Source of the DNA: Cyclina sinensis | Lineage: Eukaryota; Mollusca; Bivalvia; Venerida; Veneridae | Reading direction: 5' to 3' | DNA: 64,000 nucleotides | Assembly (NCBI GenBank): GCA_012932295.1 | Contig: JAAONU010000004.1 | Span: forward strand, 7,139,030-7,203,029 | Shown here: piece after piece, positions 49,085 through 61,600 of the stretch | Layout of the letters: each line of letters opens with the position of its first letter | Position numbering within the stretch: the stretch's first letter is position 1 | Translations under genes and position numbers: made by a program | Notes under the pieces: generated by a model | Database searches by the model: none | Seen by the model: the letters and a program-made list of their open reading frames with translations, nothing else | Told to the model about the DNA's origin: nothing

Positions 49085-51040
49085 CTGTTCACATGTATTT
49101 TTTTTTTTTACAACATTTTGTTTTACATGTCAAGCTTATAATAGATAGAGTAGGTATTAGTTGCTTAAAGCTTCACTTCTGAATTTTTGGCTTTGACTTA
49201 GTTACCTGTAGTATTTTAAGAGCCCCATTTAGTGAATTGGGAGTGTAATCGTTTCAAGAGCATTAGATTAACAATAGATTTAATAGAATATTTATAGACC
49301 AGCACATCAAAAAACTAAGATCTTATTGACAATGTAAATATAGGTATACTACATGTATCAAATCAAACACTGCATACTTATATTAGTTGTATAGTTTTCT
49401 TAGTAATTTTGAGAATGGCAAGTGGAGTTTAAATAGAAGAAAGATGACAACAGTCGTAATATTAAGTTAATTTGATATTAATGATAAGATAAGTTAATTT
49501 GATATGCACTATGGCTTAGCTTGTTTGAAAAAGTAACATCAGAACATCTTGGCTTCCTTAATGATGGCCAGACGTCAGACATACAAACAAGGTGCTGTGT
49601 AGTATGATCGTAGGGTTCTACAGGACCAAACAAGTCAAAATTATTTGATGGGAAATAGTTAGATAATTTCATGTTAGGCAATGTCATTACAGGCATCAAA
49701 TATTTGAAAGATAAAGATAATGGAGGACTTCTGTGATAAGAGTTCTGTCACTTTGTGTACTAGAGAATACAAACTAATGAATAAAAACTACTTAAATATA
49801 CATGAATCAATAGAAAAATCATTTATCTTTCGAAATCACTACAAATTTTGTTGAAATATTGAATGTCATCAGTTTCCTTGTGATTAAAACCTTTCCAATT
49901 GGTAGACATTCATTCACCTGCTTTTCATGGGTTTTGAAAAAATGTGAAATTCACTCCACTGTTTGGTCCTTAAAATTCAAAATGTGAACAGTTTTTGCCT
50001 ACATCAGAGCTGTCTCAACTATACATGAATGTATTGAAATATTTCAGGTAGGACCAAACTAGGTACATGTACTACATGTAACAGGCCTCTGAAATTACTA
50101 TATTGCAATCTTTCAACTAGCCGAACTAGGCACAGTAAAATTGTCATTATAGAGAGTTCCTTCTGTAGGAAATTTTACTGGTTGAATGTGAGGTTTTTCA
50201 GATCAAAACCTGACATTTTCATTCATTAAATCTAAGAAATCATTTATTCAAGAACTTTTTTTCCAGGGTTGTTATTTCACCCATTATTCCAGAAACAAGA
50301 TTTTGCTGCTCAACCTTTTTTTATTTACTGTATTGTCTTTTTAATACATTTATAGATGATTAACTTTTCTTAAATTATAATTTTTGATAATTTCAGAAAA
50401 TTAATAAAGTTCATTCCGAAACATTACCCTGCTCCATATTTACATTAATACAAATTTTTATATTGATACAGAGTAAAAAGAACCGAACAAAAAGAAACCT
50501 GGTGAACTTTACAGATAATTAATTGACCTTGACATTTTATACAGAAGCTGATGTCATATTGATTTTTGTTAAGCAAGGATGGGAGCTAACTTTTTTGTTT
50601 TTTCATTACATCAGTTCTGAATTTAAAACCTCTTCAAGAATACTCACCTAAGACAGCCGATATTTCCTGTGGTGTGTCGTTTTTTGTTGGATTGCCGATT
50701 TTGTGAAATGTAAATCCATTCAGTGGAATTTAAATGTAAATCCATTCAGTGGAATTTGAATACATTTTACTAAATAATTGATACAGGTTACTTTGTTATA
50801 TTAAAAATGATTTACTTTTTTTGTTCAGACTGTCAAGATTCAATTAAGAATTCCATTAGCTTTTTGAAAATAATTCTGAAAATAAAAGAATTAATATGCA
50901 TTCAAGATAAGGTATAAACACTAATGGAAAATAGAATTTAGGTATGTTTTGTCTCAGGCGGCAAATGGGCTGGCTTTCGTATCGCTTAATAATGAAAATG
51001 ATGTAGGATATAATTTGTGAAAGTTAATACCTCATTGGCT
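49085..51040 (+). other. STK17: Probable 3' UTR and downstream non-coding DNA
   Basis: No exon after the stop. AATAAA hexamers at 49780-49785 and 50403-50408 are candidate polyadenylation signals, but the hexamer is common in AT-rich DNA and no cleavage site can be fixed. Confidence 0.35.
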
Positions 51041-51046
51041 TTTTAT

Positions 51047-51130
51047 GATATAGAGAGGATACCAAACTTATTTATGATATAGAGAGGATACCAAACTTAT
51101 TCTTGATATAGAGAGGATACCAAACTTTAT
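51047..51130 (+). repeat. Three 29-bp tandem copies
   Basis: GATATAGAGAGGATACCAAA occurs at 51047, 51076 and 51105: three near-identical 29-bp units. Confidence 0.9.
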
Positions 51131-51989
51131 TCTTGCCTTATTTCTCCACATACCTTCACTCAGGTTCAGCGTAACTTGTGTTTACAAGTACTTATAATTT
51201 TCAGGATAAATTTTCTGTTTTTTTTCTAAATAGGATTACATTCTGAAACTTTTTTCAGTAGTAAAGAGATTGCCAGCAATAACTAGTTTTCGGGGTTTTT
51301 TTGTCTCTATTTTATTTTGAAATCAGTTTGTCTCAAAGTTTTTTAATTAAAGAGATTTGTTGTTTTAAAATGATAGTTTTGCAAAGGGCTACATTGAAAT
51401 GGCATTTCAATAGAGTTGTTAGCCACTGTTTGAGGACACTATCTCAAGGTGTGACTTCTACTCAGTGAATAAGCATTACCGGTACCTTGATGCATTTTAC
51501 ATTTGGTTCTTCATCAGAAATTGTAATTCTATTTTTGTATAATATTTATACCTTATGAACTTACATCATGCCACATATCATATATATTTAGATTTTCTAT
51601 GTAGATATTTTTTATTTATTTTTAGGCTTTTATTTTATTTTAATACATACACAATGACCAGTACATGTTTACTTTCCCAATGTTTCTGCACTCATTTATA
51701 ATATCGCTTTGATGTTGCATTATGGACCAGCTTTTTTTTTCTTGTTATATTTAGCAGGTACAAACCTGTTTAAGTATTACACATTCTGACTCTGCTTAAA
51801 GCTATGCTGTGATAAGAAAACAACAAGATTGTACACGTATTTCCAGCTTGTTAAGTTGTTGGCTGTTTGGTTGCCAGTTTTGTGCTTTTTCATTCTCCTT
51901 AAAGATAGAAATCCTGAATGTTCTCTGTTTGTGACAAATGCGTAAAGTCAGTGTAAAGGTTCAGGAAGATCACAATTTGATATTACATG

Positions 51990-52330
51990 GATATGAATAT
52001 CAGATCCCCGTTAAGGGTGATAGTACATAATGTTAACCTGAGAAAGTTTGTCAACCAAGGCATCAGCCAAAGGTGACATGGACCTTCTAGGATTTACATT
52101 ATATGAATATTTAATCCCATTAAGGGTGAAAGTACACAGTGTTAACCTGAGAAAGTTCATGTCAACCAAGGCATCAGCCAAAGGTGACATGGACCTTTTA
52201 AGGTTTACATTATATAAATTACAGATCCCATTTATGGTGGTAGTACCTAATGCTAGCCTAAGAAGATTAATAATAACCAAGGTGCTAACAGTTAACAGTG
52301 GTAAAAGTCATTTTGCATAGTTTATGAACT
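51990..52330 (+). repeat. Three ~110-bp tandem units
   Basis: GTTAACCTGAGAAAGTT lies at 52032 and 52141, and a diverged GCTAGCCTAAGAAGATT at 52252. The units share CAACCAAGGCATCAGCCAAA and GGTGACATGGACCTT. The opposite 89-90-codon frames across it (52048-52320 and 52011-52280) are repeat frames. Confidence 0.8.
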
Positions 52331-52394
52331 AACTTTCTATGTGCAGGAAATATCACAGGTTACATGTTAGCAATAAAACAGTGAAAATGAAAAT

Positions 52395-53060
52395 GGACAG
52401 TGCAATTTTGAAAGCACTATAAATCACTGATTTTTAAACAAATTTTAATAAGCGCCTAGTAGTACAGACTTTGGAAGTATAAACAGTCTGATTTTAGAAA
52501 AGCAGTAGGTAAAATCAGTTACGTCAGAGGGTAAAAGCTTTAAATTTCAGGGTGATAGTCCGGATTACATCTTGGAATTAAAATTAGTAAAGATATGTGA
52601 GATATAATAATATGTACTGTCACCCTTCATGAGGGATCTGATACTTATTTTGTTATATCAAACAAAATCCCACAAAGAAAATACCCACCAAAAATAATGT
52701 TAAAAGTTCATTTCAATCTCACAATTTAGATAGATAGCATGTGGACTAATCAACTGTTAATAGCAATCTGGAAAGTGGTTTCAGTCATTTGACATTTGTT
52801 TCTTACATTCAATATATTACTTGCCATGTAATGAACAGTGCAGTTTGGAAAGCACCAATTTTGTTAGATTTTAAAACACATTTTAATAAGTGCATATTGA
52901 TACAGTCTTTGGGAATCCCTAACAGTCTATTTTTAGACATATGTGAGAGTAAAAGGTAAAAACTTTATTTCACAGGGTGATGGTATGGATTGTACAGCAA
53001 AGTTTCATGAGGTGTAATAATTCAAAATATGCTACCTGTAATTGTATGTGTAAATTTAAT
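52395..53060 (+). repeat. Direct repeat of ~230 bp, offset about 438 bp
   Basis: ACAGTGCAATTTTGAAAGCAC (about 52397) matches ACAGTGCAGTTTGGAAAGCAC (about 52835), followed in both by TTTTAATAAG(C/T)GC, a CAGTCT block and CAGGGTGAT. Between them, 52606-52640 reads as the reverse complement of the 52001-52030 unit start (ATCAGATCCC, AAGGGTGA). Confidence 0.65.
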
Positions 53061-53098
53061 GAAAACCATGTTGACCTTTCATTCAAGTCTCTGTAGAC

Positions 53099-53539
53099 TT
53101 AAAGAGGCTGAACTCCAGATTTGATATAAAAATTTTTTTTTACTTAAATTAAATATCTAGATGCCGTGAGATTATAACAACATGATATTTTACTTCAAAA
53201 CTGATTATAAAAGTCAAAATAGAACAAAAAAAATATATTCGCTTCAGCTGGATATGAACTCTGGACGCTCATGTTAACAAAATATTAAAAACGCTTTAAC
53301 TGTCACCACTATCGCCGTATGTGAAATAACTATTGTTTACTTTAAATCCTATACAATATAGTTATACCGTCGCATTACGGTATAGCACTATGAAAGGAAA
53401 AAAATCAATTTATAATGTGATTACCTGACTTATTTTTTGTCAGTAAGTCAGTTTTTAAGCATTAATCATAAATATCACAAGAAATTTATAATACAAGAAA
53501 ACTTTCTTTTTTGCGTCATCTGGAGCACAGCCCCTTTAA
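53099..53539 (-). mobile_element. Second copy of the TTAA-flanked MITE (433 bp)
   Basis: The element (53103-53535) begins AGAGGCTGAACTCCAGAT and ends ATCTGGAGCACAGCCCCT, with TTAA at 53099-53102 and 53536-53539. Its interior is the reverse complement of 22489-22919, including the CTATACCGTAATGCGACG-like palindromic patch and a diverged B-box-like block (53251-53261). Confidence 0.85.
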
Positions 53540-54070
53540 ACTTGATTTGAATCAAATAAATGATAACAATGTATTTCCATATATACACAACATCAACTGA
53601 GGATTTATTACATGCCTCATAATTATCAATTAATGGAATGGTAAAGTATATTTGTATGGACCAAATCAGATGTCAGGCCATCCTGTTGGCTGACAGTTAC
53701 AAGAAGACCAACGTGATAGGTAAAATGATTTTATAAAATATTTTCCACATTTGATGCTCAGTCTTGTAATTTTGAAGCTTGGATGTTTACTGGATTGTTT
53801 AGAGATTGTTATGAAAACAAAATATTTGTTTGTGCTACCATCATGAAACATTCCTGTCTATTTTGTGGCTCATTTTGCTGTATTCGTTGTGACATGTGCA
53901 GTATTGTAGCACGATCATTTCATGTTTAAACTCATTCTACAAACATGGCCATCATGCATACTGTCATGTTATAGTGCTTTGTTGGAATGTTCTAAGAAAG
54001 CAAGTCCAGTGAAGAATTTATTGTAGCAAAATACCTCACTTTTGATTTTAAAGAAGCAACTTACTGAACG
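53540..54070. other. Non-coding stretch
   Basis: Nothing recognisable; the 53666-53851 minus frame has no motif. Confidence 0.45.
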
Positions 54071-54076
54071 CTGCTG

Positions 54077-54219
54077 AGGGCCATTCCAGTTAAACAGAAT
54101 TATATTTTTATATATTTTAGGGGGATTGGGAGGGTGGGCATTTTTTCTTTTGATACTAAAGGGGGTTGGTCCATTTTGAAATTATCTGGGTTGGGATATT
54201 TTTTTATTGGAATGGCCCT
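54077..54219. mobile_element. Small foldback element (143 bp)
   Basis: AGGGCCATTCCA at 54077-54088 is exactly the reverse complement of TGGAATGGCCCT at 54208-54219. The interior is G/T-rich (GGGGGATTGGGAGGGTGGGC). The target-site duplication is unclear. Confidence 0.6.
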
Positions 54220-55559
54220 GAGTGGGTTTATTTAGATTTAAAGCTGTATATATGAAATTATTTAGAAAATTGTTTTTTCAATAAAGACATCACTATTATA
54301 AGGGCTGTAGGAACTCTGTGGTGAACTTTTTCAAGTGTATTTATTTGATTGTACATGTACTTTTGATAATTTAGGCTGCCAAATTCATATAGTATTTCAA
54401 ATGTTTCAGATCATATAGAAATATTTAGTAATTTTGGTGAAATGTTTAAAGTTTTAGTTGAATTTTCTTAAATTATTGAATTTTTATTCTACATAATACC
54501 AAGAAATTTCATAACTGCTTGAAGCATTCGGACACAAAATGTGTATAACAGTTCAAAAATACCTGTTCCTTTCAGGTTTATATTTTGTGTAAACGGTTCA
54601 TTGTTAGATCAACAATTGTTTCAAGCAGCATTGTTAATGTATACAGTATGAAACTGTTACAACTAAATGTCACAGTGTGACAGACTAGATATAGAGAATG
54701 CTTAAAATAGTTCTAGCTAGTTTAACTGATGTGTAAAATTCCTTCCCGCTTCTAGTAAAACTTTCTGACTGATGTTTACTGTAGAGTTGAAATACTTTAC
54801 AGTCTAAATATAGACACTGTTGCTTTATATGAGTTTTACTTATTCCTTATGCTTAGCATGTATAGAATATATAGAAATGTCTTTGTTTTGATTTAAGTAC
54901 TGATACATCTGTACTTGTTTTGTTAGAATATCATTATTTAACAATTAACATTCAGTGTTGTTTTTATTTTAAATCCTAGCTCAGAACGTTTGCCCTGGTG
55001 ATCTCACAGTTGAGTTTGAAAATTAGGTCATGTGATTTCAAATACTTGGTCAAAACGAATGATAGCCTAGACAGTGACACAGGAGAGGGCACAACTTTGA
55101 ATACATCTTCATATGTTTGTCTTGATCTTTTGAATGGATTTTAAAAGGGTCTTGTAGGGTCAAAAGCCTGTTAGCCAGTTAGATTTGAAGCCAGATTATG
55201 ACACCAACTCCTTCGTTTGATGAATATATGTATGAGTAAATGAATTGAGGAACTGATTTATTGTAAGATTAAAATTATGAAAGAATAAAATGAAAAGACA
55301 GAAAGAGAGTAAAGAAAGAAAAAAAAGACGAAAAAAGGAGGAAATAAAAAGGAACAAAAGGGATCTATTGGTATTTTGAGAATAAAATTGTGATGATAAG
55401 GTTAGCATGACCCTGCTTTCACTCCGCATTAAGTTTTCTAGATACCCTCGCACGCGCAGCACAAAATTTAAATTGGTATCTTACTATGACATTTTACAAC
55501 TGGATGGGCACGAAGAAAACATTTTATTATATTGAAAGGAAAAGAAACGCGTAAAAGAC
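54220..55559. other. Non-coding stretch
   Basis: No gene or repeat family recognised. An A/G-rich patch (about 55270-55360) gives a spurious Phe/Leu-rich minus frame (55196-55462). Confidence 0.45.
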
Positions 55560-55561
55560 GG

Positions 55562-55635
55562 AGATGCCTGGCTAGTGGTCGAGCGGTTGCCGATCCAGAA
55601 GTCGCTGTCCACCAGGGGTGAGAGTCTCTAGTGAC
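55562..55635 (+). repeat. Probable tRNA-derived SINE head
   Basis: GGCTAGTGGTCGAGCGGTT resembles the A-box region of Leu/Ser-type tRNAs, and AGGGGTGAGAGTCTC sits about where a B box belongs. It does not fold as an intact tRNA and lacks a clean GGTTCGA. A SINE head or tRNA relic is likelier than a functional tRNA gene. Confidence 0.4.
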
Positions 55636-55689
55636 GTTACACAATCCCAAGCCCGTTTGAAGCCAGGGAGCAGTCATCGTGTAGGATAT

Positions 55690-58080
55690 ATGTTAAATGC
55701 AAATACTTCAGTCCTATTCGATGTGAAATAAATACATTGTAGTTTTAAATTGAAATAAAGTGAGTTTCAACTCTGTAGTTTATTGTTTAAGTTATTTTAA
55801 ACTCACTCAACTACTGTTCAGTTATCTTGAACGACGCCTTACATTGGAGCTGTACTTTCTACGAAGGGAATGTTTTGATCCACCCCCAAATCGACTGAAC
55901 TGTTTCGAGCTCCTCACCCATACATAAACCTCTTCCGACAGGCTATCAGTACCATTATAAATGCCCATCATCATTCGATGGAAGTGGAGTTTTTAAAAGT
56001 ATTTTTTTATTTTAAAAGACTATCTGCAGAACGATTAAAGCATACTAGAAAACACGGTTATACATTAGTGTATACATTAATCTATTAAGTGCTTCCTTTA
56101 AGCTCCGGAGCCCTTAAAATTGTTTGCATGTTCTTCGCACTCTTTTTTTAAAACTGTCTTACATCAATTGTATCAGCGTCTTTTAATCGTTTAAAATTAT
56201 GTTGTTCTCCGTTAATCTCTAAAATGGCTTATATATCAAATCCCATTTCTTTAATACGTAATGTAGAATCTCTTCTTCTCTTCAAAATTCAAGATGATTT
56301 TATGGCTTTATATGGTTCATAAGGCATGCTCATGGTGATTTTGTTTGTTGATGTTCTTAAATACAGTGCTTAAATCAACAGATAAGAGTTACGGTGTGTC
56401 TTCATAAAGCTGCTTGCATCTTTGTTGCCAAAGAAGATAACTTTACAAGCACGTGTGCAGGAGACCTGTGATCATCACGCGCAGCTGACCTGTAACATTA
56501 GGCATGTCTGCCAGGATACAAAGTTGAACCCGCTGGCTTAAAGCTGCCTTGCGGTCACATTGGTACATGAGATCTAACTTACTGTCCATATCTGTACGTC
56601 CACATCACGTAAGCTTATGGCAGTTGTAAAAATTTAGCAGCACAGGTATTGTCTAGGAAAACTAATTTTGAGTGATCGCCTTGTATAAAGACACGGTAAA
56701 AGGAAATAATGGTCTAAACACGTGTTTACGTATAAAACGAGGTAAGTCTCTGTCTGTGTTTTCAAGTTTAGAGCATTGTATCTGTTGAAATTTACATTTA
56801 AATACAAAAAGAATGAGATGAAGTGGACTGTATGTAAAAGGCGAAGTTAAAATCAGATTTAAAAATAATTCAGGTATTGTTAAATAAATTATGTTGCTTG
56901 AAAACTGAAACACACACACACACACACACTACACAAAGAATGAGTAATATAACACACAAATACCTAAGGTTTCCTTACCCTGAAGGTTTAATTTAAATAC
57001 TAGTTGATAATTATAAGAAATACCTTCTTTACCACATTTTTATTTCTCTCTGACTGGAGAAAATATTTTTTGATGACAATAAAACATCGCCTGACGTAAC
57101 AATGCCACATGATGTCCTATTTCGGACGTTAAAAGTTTGGTATTTGTCTGATCGCGTCGGGAAATAAGCAAATGATATATTGGCCGTGATCTAAGAGTAA
57201 TGTACTCCTTTTTTTCCTTTCAAATGTACATACGAAGTCAATAAACAAAATTGATGGAAACGGCTAAAACTTGTTTTAATTGGTACAGTCGATAAACAAA
57301 ATATACTTCGGAATGACATGTTTACCTCTATTTACCTTCTAATGGAATATTTTAATGTTTTCTAAGTAACATTTGTGTTTGACCCAACATTCAATTGATA
57401 TGCTTGCCTTAAAGTTTTCTTCGAGAATGTTCAGTCAGAACATATTCTAAAATTATGCGGACAACAACGCTGGTTCCTAAAATAGCTATGACAAACTCTT
57501 TCAATAGTCATATTGTGGTGTGAGTTACTACTAACGCAGACGACAATTTTAGTACCATATTGTATCTGCAGGTGTAATGTTACTTTTTGTGTTTGTCTTA
57601 ACATGACAAGATTCCTTTCTTCTAGGTGAGGCAAGAACCCTTGCCGCTACGAACTTATAATTTAGATTTTCTTTCATTCAAAACAATCTTGATAGAAATA
57701 TAAAAAAAGATTATAAATAGATAAAAAAAGAAACTTCATTATTCTGTTAATTCCACTTACGAGACATGCATTTCTAGAACGCCTTCTTGTTTGATTCTAC
57801 TCATATCCTTTCATTTTTTTTATAATGGAATTATCTGCTTTTCAAAGTTTTAGGATGTATGGCTGTGTACGAAAAGGTGCGAAGAAACGTTACCAAAACG
57901 TTCTAGTACAAGAGAAATTGATAAAATTGCAGTCGCACTCATTTAATCTGTGAAAACAAAAATAAAAAAATAACATAAATATATAAATGTAATACATATT
58001 GTCACATTTTTAAATATTGTGGTTATTTTCGTGAATAAAATTATTAACAAAATGTAAATTATGACTTGATATATAATAAG
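55690..58080. other. Non-coding stretch with an (AC)n run
   Basis: Only a (CA)n run at about 56910-56928 was seen. Frames at 56662-56925 and 57431-57634 (both minus) are unsupported. Confidence 0.45.
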
Positions 58081-58100
58081 TTGAAATTTGACGAGTTGCA

Positions 58101-58213
58101 CCTACCGAGTGCTAATCCCTTATAAATTTCCCACGGGGATTACGCGATAATCGGTTAGGAGTTCGTACTGCGAACAAGTTGTTTCCCCTTCTTTTCGGAG
58201 AAGGGGAGGAAAC
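58101..58213. repeat. Three consecutive hairpins in 113 bp
   Basis: First: CCTACCGAG and CTAATCCC pair imperfectly with GGGGATTA and TCGGTTAGG (58101-58159). Second: GTTCG and CGAAC around TACTG (58161-58175). Third: GTTTCCCCTTCTT pairs with AGAAGGGGAGGAAAC (58181-58213), with one bulge. Such clustered stems could be a transposon end or a structured RNA; no family was recognised. Confidence 0.5.
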
Positions 58214-58499
58214 CCGTGATGCGTGTATGAGGTCGCACGGTCACGTCGCGTTAATTCAGTCCTATTCTAGTCCAGTCAACATTAGCAAAACTGTTTTTTT
58301 TTTCTTTTTTTTTTCTTTTTTTTTCATTAGTCGAAATAATAATATCGTTGCAACTCTCTTGTAAATGTTTCTCATTAAATGCTAGACCTAGTTTTTCTAA
58401 TACAGTTTGATTACATTCAGCATCCAGTAAGCCTGCTGAGAATTTTTCCTTTTTTTTCGCTCTTTAAAAATGGCAGTCCACAATCTACAATAACTGTTT

Positions 58500-58665
58500 T
58501 GGAATAGGCCTCAATTTATCAGAGATAAATGCTCTGCGGCTTAAGGTTATTTTCCCTCACCTCTGGTTTTTTTAAGGCGAGGAAAAGATCAAAATGAACA
58601 CTTGTTAGACGGACTCACCCAAAGTACGTTGAAACTAACGTTAAACCCCAATAAAACAAAACAGA
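58500..58665 (+). repeat. Possible SINE 3' portion
   Basis: It ends GAAACTAACGTTAAACCCCA followed by ATAAAACAAAAC, which resembles the CGTTAAACCCCAA tail of some mollusc SINEs. No head was found upstream, so it would be 5'-truncated. Confidence 0.35.
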
Positions 58666-61600
58666 GGGATAGGTTCAAATTATGTGGCGTGACTGATTCG
58701 ATTAAAACACCCTCTTTATAACAGAACGGAAAAAAAAAGATATATATTCATACTAAATTAACCCAACTAATCCATTATTCGCTTACTATGAATCCAGGCC
58801 GGTAGTATCTGCTAGGTGACGCAGAACCATTTCAGTTTAATAAGATTCTACAACAAACATTCATCACGTGACTTTTAGGGTATCAGCAACGGACAAAATG
58901 GCCGTCTGAGATCGTCACTTCGACCACACAAATCAGGTGACCTAATATTTTTTGGCTATTTCTAATAACCCGGCCAAGCCAGCCTACGCGGTTTTCAAAA
59001 TCTTTTCCAGTGATACCTTACCTACCGCAAACACTTGAACACTGTGAGCAGAATTTCCAAAATTTGCAATTTTTTCCTGGTAAATCAAACGGATATTTCT
59101 TACTTGATGATTTTTACTTTCCATTTGTATTTCGTACAGAAATTTTATTTACGAAGATTTATTGTACCAATCTAGATCATGTCTACCTGCTATTTGTAGC
59201 GTTTTCTTACTTAGTAATTTGTATTTAAAAACTGTCGGTAGCTCCAACGGACACGCTAGCCTTGAAAACACCCACGTAAGATTTCCTAACTGAAGATTTT
59301 CTGGAGGAATAGACAGACAGACAGACAAATACTCTGAAGTGAAAGGAGAAACAAATTTCAAATCATGTGCATAGTTTTAATATTGCTTTCTATCATCATG
59401 CAACGTTTTAAGAACGTAGCTTTTATATTTTTCAAGAAATCGCATAATGAATTATATCCATTTTCTCGGTATACAAACAGAAGGGACGACAAGCAAATTA
59501 AACACTCATAATTATGTAGAATCTTTATGTTAATATACCCTCATATGTAAATTGTCATACACAGTTTTATGAACGAAGCTTCTGTATTTTTGTGTCATGG
59601 GATCTAGGTTATCTTAATGGATAGACTGATGGACGAATACATGGCTGGAGACGAATTTCAAACCTGAATGTCTGTACTCTGTACATTTTATGTATTGCAG
59701 GATCAACATTACTCACCGCGCTGCCGTACAGAGAGACGGACAGAAGACAGACACAGGTCAAATTAGAAAATAACTGGCATTCGTTATAAATAGTGTCTTT
59801 TACCCGATATGCCATACTTTTTGAAATCGCAAATCCAGAGTTTACGTACCGACAGACGGACGCATAGGCTAAAAATTATATAGTGTTCCAGAAGAGGTCT
59901 ACTTTTGATCATTTTAAAATAATGAATTTTAATGAACAAACTTATTTTTGATGAATTTTGTCCATATCTAACCTTATTATTTATTCACTGTTCGTGCTCA
60001 TGGTTGAATAAAAGAAAAAAAAATGTTTTAAAGAATATTTTATGTTGTTATTCTACTTATCATATTGCAGTTTGTTAATTGGCTGCTGTTATAAACCAAG
60101 TTTCTCAGTTTATGACTGATATAGAAGTGCTTATAGTACAGTTTCATTTGTTTGGGTTGTTGATTTCGGGCATATACTCTCTTTACGCTCTGCGGCACCA
60201 TTGCTATTTAAGGAAATAATTTATCACCCTGGAATGACTTTCTAAAATTTCATAAAACTGATGATTTTCATGCCATGTTAAACAAAGGTTTGCGTCTAAA
60301 TCTCTGCATCATTCGCGTATATCCATGCATAACCCGCAAGTCACCTTCTAGTAACACTCAAGTGTCAAAGCATGCTAGGGCAAATGTACATAAAACTTTT
60401 AGATTAAACTAGGTCGAATGCTCAGTATCTCATATGGAAAAAAGTTTCAAGCGCATTGTTTTCTGATGCAAAAGCCGTCAAAATTAAGAAGAAAATGATA
60501 ATGAGTGACAAAATAGTAAATAAATATGAATTCAATTTTCGTCCGAGTACATGATCGCTGACCCGACCATGTGTAAAAGAAACTGGTGTGCGCATTAATG
60601 CATGATAAAAGAATAGACGTGGTTTTCGATGCTTAATTTAGTTTTACTTAATTCTAAAAACCAAAGAACTCACAATTCTTTTCAAACTAACGCGACAACA
60701 GTAACAGAAAAAACAGTAAATGAAACTATTACTAAGGGGATATGAAAATCTGAATGAAGTAAAATCTTGTAACCTTTTGTTGTTTTTTTTTTCGAAAAAG
60801 AAAGAAAGAAAGAAAGGAAGAACTTCGGCAAGTAAAAAGAAATTTTAAGAAAGATTTCTAAATAGAATAGGTTTCTTGAGACCACATTCAGGAGATTAAC
60901 ATGTGCTTTCAAAATTTAAATCATCAGGTACCATTGCATGGGATATAACAGACGTTGTTTTTCGTTGTTTGTTGTTGTTGTTTGTTGTTGTTGTTGTTTA
61001 AGAAAAAATGTTTTATTCCCCAAACATTTGGACAGGTCTAATAACTAAACGATTAGAACAAATTGAATTTTGTTACATAAAGACTACGTGTCTCTAAGCG
61101 TTTGTGTTACATACATCTGTACATGACATACACTCAACAAGGGACACGAGCTGGGACTGTAGTACACATGTGGAGTGCAGTGTATGACAGGTCTGACTCA
61201 CTCCTGAATGTAAATTCGAACCTGGCAATAAAGTAACCAAATTGTAAAAAGAAAAATAATAATAAAAAAAACTTATGCGAAAAGAACATTGTCAGCTAGT
61301 ATTGTATCATTAATTGAACCAGGAAAAGAGTTTTCTTACTTTTACGAGAGTGTATAGAGATGTGTAACATGCACTAGATCAATTTGTTTGTCGTTTTGTG
61401 ATTTCCCGGAAACCTCATTAAATAACCTAATGAATCAAAATTGAGGATAACACAAACATGCAGTAATTTATAGCACTTATTGGAAAATTGACGGTCCTTA
61501 TAATCAAACATGTAAGTTATACAATAGGCAAAAATATCCTTGTTTGGGCATATTATTGGTTCTATGTACAATCGTATATGGGCTAAATAAATAAATAAAT

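Noticed and set aside
52011..52320. 89- and 90-codon frames on opposite strands with internal repeats
   Set aside because: Both are read through the ~110-bp tandem units; similar repeats on both strands show that they reflect the DNA repeat.
55562..55635. Functional tRNA gene
   Set aside because: A-box-like text is present, but no clean B box or cloverleaf; a SINE head or relic fits better.
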